Shown in pieces: positions 29,527-35,874 of a stretch of DNA of 35,874 nucleotides. The stretch comes from Ruminococcus sp. (lineage in GTDB: Bacteria > Bacillota > Clostridia > Oscillospirales > Ruminococcaceae). Position numbers and translations under genes: made by a program. The notes beneath the pieces were generated by a model. The model did not search any database. It was not told where the DNA came from and saw only the letters and a program-made list of their open reading frames with translations. Positions within the stretch are counted from its first letter, which is position 1. Each line of letters starts with the position of its first letter. The DNA lies in assembly GCA_022641595.1 (NCBI GenBank), contig JALCDN010000012.1:1-35874 (forward strand), read 5' to 3'.

Positions 29527-31995
29527 ATGACAAGCAAATCGATCTTCAAAAGAGTGAAAACAATTGCTATATGTGCAGCGGTAGCTTCATCTGCTCTTGT
29601 TTTCCCGTCCGGTTCGGCAAGTGCAACAGCTGATGTCAACTTTGCAAAAGCTTTGCAATATTCAATTTACTTCTATGACGCAAATATGTGCGGAACAGGT
29701 GTAAGTGAAAACAATCGCTACAAATGGAGAGGTGACTGCCACACATATGATGCAAAAGTTCCGCTTCAACCTATGGACGCATCAAGCGTCGGCACAAACC
29801 TTTCACAAACTTTTATCGACAAGTATAAAGACGTACTTGACCCGGATGGTGACGGATGTGTAGACGTTTCAGGCGGCTTTCACGATGCAGGTGACCACGT
29901 TAAATTCGGTATGCCTGAAAACTACTCTGCTGCAACTCTCGGCTGGGGCTACTACGAATTCAGAGATTCATATGTAAAAACCGGTCAGGACGACCACATC
30001 GAAACAATTCTGCGTTACTTCAATGACTACCTTATGAAATGCACTTTCCGTGACAAAAGCGGAAACGTTGTTGCTCACTGCTATCAGGTAGGCGATGGCG
30101 ACATCGACCATAAATATTGGGAAGCTCCGGAAATTGATGAAATGGCAAGACCTGCATTTTTCCTTACAGGTGACAAGCCTCAGACCGATTATGTTGCTTC
30201 GGCAGCAGCTTCACTTGCAATAAATTATCTCAATTTCAAGGACACAGACCCGGATTATGCTGCAAAATCACTTGATTATGCAAAGGCACTTTTCTCGTTT
30301 GCTCAGTCACACGAAAAACAACTAAGCGATAATGGCGACGGTCCAAAATCTTATTATAATTCCTCTAAGTGGCAGGACGACTACTGTTGGGCTGCGGCAT
30401 GGCTTTTCAAGATAACCGGTGATCACAGCTACCTTGAGGAAATTTACCCTAATTACGATTTCTACGCTGCTCCTTGTTATGTTTACTGCTGGAACGATAT
30501 GTGGGGCGGAGTACAGTGTCTGCTCGGCGAAATATCAGCAAAAACTCCTGCTAAACCTGGCGAACATACATACCCTAATTTCATCGATGAGTTTAAGGTT
30601 GCTGCCAAAAAAAGTCCTTATGAAGAAATGAACTGCTGGGACTCAGTTGCAAAGGCTATGGGTGCATATATGACCGGAGGAGTAGGAACAATTACTCCGG
30701 CAGGCTATTTTTGGCTCAATACATGGGGCTCGGCAAGATACAATACTGCCGCTCAGCTTATAGGCCTTGTTTATGATAAGTACAACGGAACAAAAAAATT
30801 CAGCGACTGGGCTGAAGGTCAGATGAAGTACCTTATGGGTGATAATCCTATTGACAGATGCTATATCGTTGGTTACAGCGCAAATTCAGCTAAATTTCCT
30901 CACCACAGAGCAGCCTCCGGTCTTTCTAAATGTGAGGACACTGCCGATCAGCTTCACGTTCTGTATGGTGCACTCGTAGGCGGTCCTGATGCTAAGGATC
31001 AGCATAACGATATCACTAAGGACTGGATCTACAACGAAGTTACAATTGACTATAATGCAGCTTTTGTAGGTGCTTGTGCAGGTCTATACAATAGCTATGC
31101 AACTTCTGATATGACCGTTACTCCTGATTTTCCTCCTGTTGAAAAAAGCAACGGCAAAACAGGCGGAAATAATTTCTGGGTTAACGCTTATGCTGCCGAT
31201 GACTTCCAGACAACAGGCTCAGGCGTTACTAAAATTGCTTCACTTATGATGACTGACTCTATTTCACCTAAAACTGACCTTTCAATGAGATATTTCTTCA
31301 GTATAAAAGAAATGTCAAATAAAGCAAATATCAGTCTTGTAAAAGCTACGGAGCTTTATGACCAGTCTTCTGTTGAGGCTGCTCCGGCTGACGGCGTAAT
31401 ATCAGGTCCTTTCCAGTACAATGCCGCTTATGACCCTGATATTTACTACGTTGAGGTAAAATGGGACGGTTACAAAATCGCAAATGCAAATAAAAAATAT
31501 CAGTTCTCATTAGGCTTTTACTACGGCGACAAATGGGATCCTACAAACGACTGGAGCTATCAGGGAATTACAAAATGTCCTGATACCTACAGCGACGGCA
31601 GCGAAACTAAAACCGACCATATCTGCGTTTATTCAAACGGAGTTCTTGTTGGCGGTATCGAGCCTGACGGAACTACTGTAACCGAACCAGCTACAGATCC
31701 GACAACAACTACAAATATTACTACCACAAAGGCTGCTGTAACTACAACCAAAACTGTTACAACAACTGCTGCAAGTTCAAATGTCTACGGCGATGCCAAC
31801 GCTGATGGAAAGGTTGATATCTCAGATGTTGTTCTTATAAGACGCTATCTTATAAATTCAAAGAAATATCCGATAACCGCCAAAGGCTTGGTAAATTGCG
31901 ATGTTCACAGTCAAGGAAACGGCATAAATGCTCAGGACGCTGTTGCAGTACAGCAATTCGTTTTCGGTACAGTAAAGGCTCTCCCTGTAAGCTGA
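29527..31995 (+). CDS. Dockerin-bearing GH9-CBM3c cellulase
   Basis: A secreted, probably processive endoglucanase of the GH9 type with a fused CBM3c, which feeds the cellulose chain to the active site. The 822 residues comprise a signal peptide (to about 33), a GH9 (alpha/alpha)6 barrel (36-525), CBM3c (about 545-690, starting FWVNAYAADDFQTTG), a Thr-rich linker (about 718-753) and a type I dockerin (755-822). Catalytic features are SGGFHDAGDHVKFG with Asp120 and Asp123 and YNEVTIDYNAAF with acid Glu504; FPHHRAAS is also present. The ATG at 29527 follows GGAGG; the longer frame lacks a binding site. Its dockerin is nearly the same as that of the gene at 32568. Last gene of the operon. Confidence 0.95.
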   Translation: MTSKSIFKRVKTIAICAAVASSALVFPSGSASATADVNFAKALQYSIYFYDANMCGTGVSENNRYKWRGDCHTYDAKVPLQPMDASSVGTNLSQTFIDKYKDVLDPDGDGCVDVSGGFHDAGDHVKFGMPENYSAATLGWGYYEFRDSYVKTGQDDHIETILRYFNDYLMKCTFRDKSGNVVAHCYQVGDGDIDHKYWEAPEIDEMARPAFFLTGDKPQTDYVASAAASLAINYLNFKDTDPDYAAKSLDYAKALFSFAQSHEKQLSDNGDGPKSYYNSSKWQDDYCWAAAWLFKITGDHSYLEEIYPNYDFYAAPCYVYCWNDMWGGVQCLLGEISAKTPAKPGEHTYPNFIDEFKVAAKKSPYEEMNCWDSVAKAMGAYMTGGVGTITPAGYFWLNTWGSARYNTAAQLIGLVYDKYNGTKKFSDWAEGQMKYLMGDNPIDRCYIVGYSANSAKFPHHRAASGLSKCEDTADQLHVLYGALVGGPDAKDQHNDITKDWIYNEVTIDYNAAFVGACAGLYNSYATSDMTVTPDFPPVEKSNGKTGGNNFWVNAYAADDFQTTGSGVTKIASLMMTDSISPKTDLSMRYFFSIKEMSNKANISLVKATELYDQSSVEAAPADGVISGPFQYNAAYDPDIYYVEVKWDGYKIANANKKYQFSLGFYYGDKWDPTNDWSYQGITKCPDTYSDGSETKTDHICVYSNGVLVGGIEPDGTTVTEPATDPTTTTNITTTKAAVTTTKTVTTTAASSNVYGDANADGKVDISDVVLIRRYLINSKKYPITAKGLVNCDVHSQGNGINAQDAVAVQQFVFGTVKALPVS

Positions 31996-32025
31996 AACAT
32001 ACGCAAGTAAATTAATAAAATAAAC

Positions 32026-32065
32026 GCTTAAGGGCTGCATGAATTATTTCTTGCAGCTTTTAAGC
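32026..32065 (+). terminator. Hairpin after the GH9 gene
   Basis: A 14-bp stem (32026-32039 with 32052-32065, including two G-U pairs) about 30 bases past the stop. No T-run follows, so it may protect the transcript end rather than terminate strongly. Confidence 0.5.
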
Positions 32066-32122
32066 ATATAAAAATTTTGTGTATTTTTAGAAATCAATAC
32101 AAATATGTTTGAAATTTATTTT

Positions 32123-32280
32123 GGGCATCTCTAAAAACTCGTTTGATTAAGGAAAAATCAGATAGGTGCGGCAGCTGCAAGGAAACCTTCCGAAAGCGTG
32201 CTGTCGCACTATGATGGAGGTTGATACAGTAGATGTCGTGTATAGCTGTTTTTTCTCAAAAGGAATTTTTAGAGGTGCCC
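32123..32280. mobile_element. MITE family B, long copy (158 bp)
   Basis: Ends GGGCATCTCTAAAAA and TTTTTAGAGGTGCCC match at 14 of 15 positions and are those of the IS5-type element that starts at 35778. TTTT stands on both flanks and may be a target duplication, though the region is AT-rich. It has no ORF of its own, so it is a non-autonomous derivative. It lies between the GH9 gene and the dockerin metallopeptidase-like gene. Confidence 0.75.
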
Positions 32281-32385
32281 TTTTGTTAACAGATAGTAAA
32301 ATATCAGCATCGTCAAAGCTTTTCAATGCAAATAGAATATGCTATTATATGGCTAAGCGTAAATAAAAATGCCATTATAATATTA

Positions 32386-32547
32386 AGAACTTGTATTCAC
32401 AAGAATCCATGCACGTCTTTTCAGCAATTTCAGTTGCTGTCTGCGTTAAAAATTCTTTTAGGGCGACAGTCCAACTGCAAATTTTTGCCTTGATATCAAC
32501 TAAAATATGCTTGAAAATTCGCACATATTTCTTATGAAACAAGTTCT
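32386..32547 (+). mobile_element. MITE family A, copy 2 (162 bp)
   Basis: Ends AGAACTTGTATTCACAAGAA and TTCTTATGAAACAAGTTCT form a long imperfect inverted repeat. It is highly similar to 3007-3169 and lies in the same orientation relative to the next gene. It ends 20 bases before the ATG at 32568, so the ribosome binding site is the first host sequence after it. The transcript leader of that gene must run through or start within the element. Confidence 0.75.
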
Positions 32548-32567
32548 AAATTTTTGGGGGGAAATTT

Positions 32568-35288
32568 ATGAAAAAAATGATTTCACTTATGTCAGCTGCG
32601 GCAATTACATTTTGCTCTATTCCGGGTATTGTTTGTGAATCGTATGTAAAAGCAGAAGATTCGCTTATGACTCGTGATGTGTGGTGCAATAATGAAGACG
32701 TTAACCGATGGGAATCAGAGCATTTTCAGTTCATCTGGGGCAAAAACGGTTCGGATTCTGCAAAAATAACACAGTCGTTTCTGGAGGAAAATGCTCGCCA
32801 TCTTGAAGCCTGCTGGGACGTTTACATGAATGAGCTGTCAATGGAGCCGCCTACACAGTCGGTAAATTCGTCTCTGCGTGATGGCAATAAGTACAAGGTG
32901 AATTTTTACATTTCCGGCACAGGTCTTTCAGCGTTTAAAGATGACTGGGCATATATGGGTTATGATAGTCAAGGCTATGCGTTTATGTTCTGCTGCGTTG
33001 GTGCAATGCAGAATAGCCCGAATCCTTCGTGGGTTCTGCCACATGAATTTGGTCATGTGGTAACAGCACATCAGCTTGGCTGGAACAGCAATAAATATGT
33101 TCAGGCATGGTGGGAGGCTATCGGCAACTGGTATCGTGAACAGTTTCTTTATTCCAATTATTACAACCAATGGGTAACCGATCAGTCAAGTGGTACGGAC
33201 TATTTCGAGACATATATGAAAAACCTCCATTTTACACCAATTCTTGGACGTGACAACTACGCTTCGTGGGCATTTCTTGAGTACCTCACGGAAAATCCTG
33301 ATAATCTTCCCGGATATGGCAGCAGCTTTGTGAAAGACCTTATGCAGCAGGGACAACATGACGAATATCCGTATCTTGAAATAGAGCGGATTTCCGGTGC
33401 TGACATCAAGGATACGCTTGGCAATTATGCAAAGCGTATGGCTACGCTTGACTTGAAAAAACAGGCTTCTTATCGTGCAAAACAGAACGAGCTTCTCTCT
33501 CGTGGTGAGTGGAATTGGGGACAGATATTTACTGTCCTTGAAAATAACGGCGATAATTATTACACCGTTCCTACCGAAAGAGCACCACAGCAGTTTGGAT
33601 TGAATATTGTGCCGCTGAAAGTGACCGGCGATAAGATTTCCACTACGCTTCATGGACTTACCAATGTAAAGGGTGCTGACTGGAGAGCTTGTATCGCTAT
33701 TGAGCAAAAAGACGGAAAAACCAGATATTCTGACCTTTTCAGCAATGGTCAGACAGCCGAAATGACATACGACCCACAAAATGATTCAGCCGCATATCTG
33801 ACTGTTACGGCAACTCCTGATTCAGATACATGGGTGAAGTGCGGTGTGCCGTGGGCTTATGGTGATGGTGAATTTGACGAGAATAATTTTCCGTTTCTTA
33901 GCAAAACACGCTATCCATATGCTGTTACGCTGACAGGTGCTGATGTTCAGAAAAGTGGCAATAATTCGGCTGATGACGGACATATTCACTCCAACGGCGG
34001 CGGTTTTGTTTCTAACTCTGCACAGGTTGATGATTCCGTATATGTTGGCAAAAACGCAAAGGTACTTGGCAATGCAACTGTAACTGGAAATGCTGTAATT
34101 GACGGATATGCAATTGTCAGCGGAAATGCGTCTGTTTCGGGTCATGCAGTTGTGACAGGTCACGCAGTAGTTTCTGAAAGAGCCAATGTAAAAGATAATG
34201 CTATAATCGCTGATTCCGCCGGAGTTATGGGAAATTCAGTGGTTTCAAACTACGGCAGAGTAATTGAAAGCGGTCTTGTATATGATAATTACACTGTCAG
34301 CGGAAATGCAACAGTAAAAGGTACAGCATTCTGTATGGTCAATGGTTCGGCTACAGGTCAGGCAATGCCGGATGGCGATTATTATGACGATTCAAGCCGC
34401 ACAGTTAAGGCAGGTTCAATGTTCGGTTGGACAAGCCCAGACAGCTATGTAAATAGTCGTAAGTACAACGACGGTCAGGGTGCTGGACTTGAATTTGAAA
34501 CACCAAGTTCGTTCGTTGCGGAGGATAAGTTTACATCTACATATGGCACAGTTGCCGGTTCGCCGGTCTGGGACAATGTGAAAACAAGTGGAAATGGCGT
34601 ACTTACATTCAATGGCAAGGATCAGTATGTAATCGCCGACAGCTCCTACGCAATGTTACATGATGCCGAGTATCAGACGGCTGTTCTGCTCCGTGACAAT
34701 AATGAAAACGTTGTATTTAATTTTGGAAATGCTAAAAAATATATGAAACTGACAGCTAAAGACGGTACGTTCACGTTTGCTGTAAACGACGGAAACTCCG
34801 TTAAGACCGTTGAAGCAAAGAATGCGTATGAGCTTGGAAAATGGACAGATGTAAGCGTGTCACTTATTGGTGATACGGCTTCTGTAACAGTCAACGGACA
34901 AACTGCTGCAACGGCAAATATAACTGCCGACCCTATTGATATAACATCCGAATCAGCAAAATATCGCATTGCAGATGGTATGAACGGCTCAATGGATTTC
35001 TTCCGTGTCAATTTTAAAGATACCGCTGAACCTTCATATTATTATACAGAATCTGAAGATGTTTCAAAGCAAGTTTCGATAATGGGTGATGCAAATGTTG
35101 ACGGCAAGGTTGATATCTCAGACGTTGTTCTTATAAGACGCTATCTTACAAATTCAAAGAAATACCCGATAACCGCAAAAGGCTTGGAAAACAGCGATGT
35201 TCACGGTCAAGGAAACGGCATAAATGCTCAGGATGCTGTTACAGTACAGCAGTTTGTCCTTGGAAATATCTCGGCACTTGCACTATAA
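32568..35288 (+). CDS. Dockerin-bearing gluzincin-like protein with left-handed beta-helix and LamG-like domain
   Basis: A 906-residue secreted cellulosomal protein of unknown function. Order: signal peptide (1 to about 28), a zincin-like domain (about 40-320) with HEFGH (159-163) and candidate third ligand Glu183 (WWEAIGNWY), resembling what I recall as DUF6055, a beta-sandwich-like region (about 340-460), a left-handed beta-helix (484-600) of hexapeptides such as NATVTG, NAVIDG and HAVVTG, a LamG/concanavalin-like domain (about 645-818) and a type I dockerin (838-906). HEFGH plus a downstream Glu suggests a zinc metallopeptidase; no substrate can be named. Hexapeptide helices are mostly cytosolic acyltransferases, so a secreted one is odd. 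The ATG follows GGGGGG by eight bases. Two MITEs separate it from the GH9 operon. Confidence 0.82.
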   Translation: MKKMISLMSAAAITFCSIPGIVCESYVKAEDSLMTRDVWCNNEDVNRWESEHFQFIWGKNGSDSAKITQSFLEENARHLEACWDVYMNELSMEPPTQSVNSSLRDGNKYKVNFYISGTGLSAFKDDWAYMGYDSQGYAFMFCCVGAMQNSPNPSWVLPHEFGHVVTAHQLGWNSNKYVQAWWEAIGNWYREQFLYSNYYNQWVTDQSSGTDYFETYMKNLHFTPILGRDNYASWAFLEYLTENPDNLPGYGSSFVKDLMQQGQHDEYPYLEIERISGADIKDTLGNYAKRMATLDLKKQASYRAKQNELLSRGEWNWGQIFTVLENNGDNYYTVPTERAPQQFGLNIVPLKVTGDKISTTLHGLTNVKGADWRACIAIEQKDGKTRYSDLFSNGQTAEMTYDPQNDSAAYLTVTATPDSDTWVKCGVPWAYGDGEFDENNFPFLSKTRYPYAVTLTGADVQKSGNNSADDGHIHSNGGGFVSNSAQVDDSVYVGKNAKVLGNATVTGNAVIDGYAIVSGNASVSGHAVVTGHAVVSERANVKDNAIIADSAGVMGNSVVSNYGRVIESGLVYDNYTVSGNATVKGTAFCMVNGSATGQAMPDGDYYDDSSRTVKAGSMFGWTSPDSYVNSRKYNDGQGAGLEFETPSSFVAEDKFTSTYGTVAGSPVWDNVKTSGNGVLTFNGKDQYVIADSSYAMLHDAEYQTAVLLRDNNENVVFNFGNAKKYMKLTAKDGTFTFAVNDGNSVKTVEAKNAYELGKWTDVSVSLIGDTASVTVNGQTAATANITADPIDITSESAKYRIADGMNGSMDFFRVNFKDTAEPSYYYTESEDVSKQVSIMGDANVDGKVDISDVVLIRRYLTNSKKYPITAKGLENSDVHGQGNGINAQDAVTVQQFVLGNISALAL

Positions 35289-35339
35289 TCACTTTCTCAA
35301 CAATAATTGGTTTTTCAATTTGATGCTGTATAATAAAAC

Positions 35340-35773
35340 TTGACACATATCAACAAGATAAAGTAAAATAAAAAAAGAATGGGAGTGTCATGAATGAGTA
35401 CAGAAAGAAAATACGATGATGAATTCAAAAGGCAAGCAGTAAAATTGGCAAAAGAAGTGGGAACAAAGGCGGCTATTGCGGAACGGTGTATTCCAAAAAG
35501 CACTTTACTGGCGTGGGTACGCAATGCAAATAATGGATTGATAGATATGGGTTCTGGCACACGTACATCGGAAGAATCGCTTAACCTTGCACAGCAGCTC
35601 CAAGTCGCAAATAAACACATAAAAGAGCTTGAAGAATTAAATGAGTTTTTGGAGGAAGCATCCGCTTTTTTCGCCGCGAACCGTTGGAAGTCGGCAAAGA
35701 AGAACGTATGAGATACATTGCCATAAAGACTGAAGTTGATTTCTTTATATCCGGAACTTTGATTCGAATTCAC
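35340..35773 (+). mobile_element. IS3-family element remnant
   Basis: The segment from about 35340 (a TTGACACATATCAACAAG left-end-like start, also a -35 box) through the orfA gene to 35773 looks like the left part of an IS3-family element. Only the start of orfB remains in the -1 frame (EERMRYIAIKTEV), ending at a stop at 35771-35773. An IS5-type end follows at 35778, so the rest was lost or displaced. Confidence 0.6.
35394..35711 (+). CDS. IS3-family transposase OrfA
   Basis: A 105-residue helix-turn-helix protein that binds the ends of an IS3-type element and is normally fused to OrfB by ribosomal frameshifting. It starts KYDDEFKRQAVKLAKEVGTK, has the recognition-helix part CIPKSTLLAWVR, and a leucine-zipper-like helix (LAQQLQVANKHIKELEELN) ending EEASAFFAANR. 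A T-rich run (CTTTTTTC) near the end is a possible slip site. The matching orfB is reduced to about 20 residues in the -1 frame, so no active transposase can be made from this copy. The start at 35394 is preceded by GGGAG. Confidence 0.85.
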   Translation: MSTERKYDDEFKRQAVKLAKEVGTKAAIAERCIPKSTLLAWVRNANNGLIDMGSGTRTSEESLNLAQQLQVANKHIKELEELNEFLEEASAFFAANRWKSAKKNV

Positions 35774-35777
35774 TAAT

Positions 35778-35874
35778 GGGCACCTCTAAAAACCCATATT
35801 ATCTATTGAAGAAATCTTCAGAATGTGGTATAATAAAAGCATGAAAGTACGAATGAGAAGTTTCTTTGATGAAG
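35778..35874 (+). mobile_element. Left end of an IS5-type element, partial
   Basis: Begins GGGCACCTCTAAAAACCC, the same end as MITE family B. It contains a promoter (TTGAAG 35806-35811, TATAAT 35829-35834, 17-base spacer) and the first codons of a transposase. It is cut off by the window edge. Confidence 0.7.
35841..35874 (+). CDS. IS5-type transposase, first 11 codons
   Basis: ATG at 35841 encodes MKVRMRSFFDE and continues past the window. The start resembles that of some IS5-group transposases, but so few residues give only modest support. No ribosome binding site is seen. The ATG is about where transcription from the TATAAT at 35829 would begin, so the message may be leaderless. This element would be the natural source of transposase for the family B MITEs in the window. 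Confidence 0.5.
   Translation, partial: MKVRMRSFFDE

Noticed and set aside
33186-33779. A 197-residue ORF antisense to the dockerin metallopeptidase-like gene
   Set aside because: Shadow of a strongly coding strand with recognisable domains; no start signals.
34050-34350. Repetitive DNA in the dockerin metallopeptidase-like gene, considered as a tandem repeat or CRISPR-like array
   Set aside because: The repeat is at protein level (hexapeptide beta-helix) with varied DNA and no spacers.
26261-35288. Search for a scaffoldin or cohesin gene near the dockerin genes
   Set aside because: None of the coding regions shows cohesin repeats; the scaffoldin must lie elsewhere in the genome.

Overview
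The window looks like chromosome from a low-GC, spore-forming, fibre-degrading Ruminococcus-type Firmicute (Oscillospiraceae). The evidence is four secreted proteins ending in type I dockerins (GH26, PL10, GH9 and a metallopeptidase-like protein), a SpoIVA/SPOCS-LysM sporulation pair, Firmicute LexA-type boxes at dinB, and many promoters of the TTGACA-17-TATAAT class. No scaffoldin or cohesin gene is present. All calls come from reading the sequence; no database was searched.

Layout. 1-1063: remains of two IS66-type elements around two small unknown ORFs. 1117-2581 (minus): tRNA-Val-Asp-Gly-Cys, then smpB and ssrA (tmRNA); the tmRNA starts three bases after the smpB stop. 2674-4429 (plus): a membrane acyltransferase with a long leader and a MITE just before its start. 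4501-8373 (minus): ychF, preceded by an EAL-domain protein with a C-terminal beta-helix-like half. 8661-12134 (minus): a PadR regulator, the manA-glcK operon, and a GH25 lysozyme. 12261-15370 (plus): a SipL-like protein and spoIVA. 15378-21333 (minus): a membrane GGDEF protein, then an operon of a PAS-GGDEF-EAL phosphodiesterase, a HlyIII protein and phosphofructokinase. 21418-22076: no protein gene, but a small MITE and two tandem, similar, terminator-ended RNA units with C-rich loops. 22077-24183 (minus): an OmpR-type response regulator and its kinase. 24404-25875: tRNA-Ala (plus) and an SOS-type dinB (minus). 26023-35288 (plus): the plant-cell-wall cluster of GH26 mannanase, PL10 pectate lyase, GH9-CBM3c cellulase, then after two MITEs a large dockerin protein with a zinc-peptidase motif and a left-handed beta-helix. 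35340-35874: an IS3-type orfA remnant and the left end of an IS5-type element.

How the genes fit together. The dockerin cluster attacks mannan, pectin and cellulose outside the cell, and the fourth member may act on protein or help attachment. manA and glcK are suited to bringing released mannose and glucose into glycolysis, where pfkA acts. Three c-di-GMP-type signalling proteins lie within about 16 kb, one in an operon with pfkA and one fused to a beta-helix.

The best candidates for something undescribed are the EAL/beta-helix fusion, the dockerin-bearing HEFGH protein, and the tandem C-rich-loop RNAs. Two MITE families are also visible; one shares its ends with the IS5-type element that begins at the right edge.
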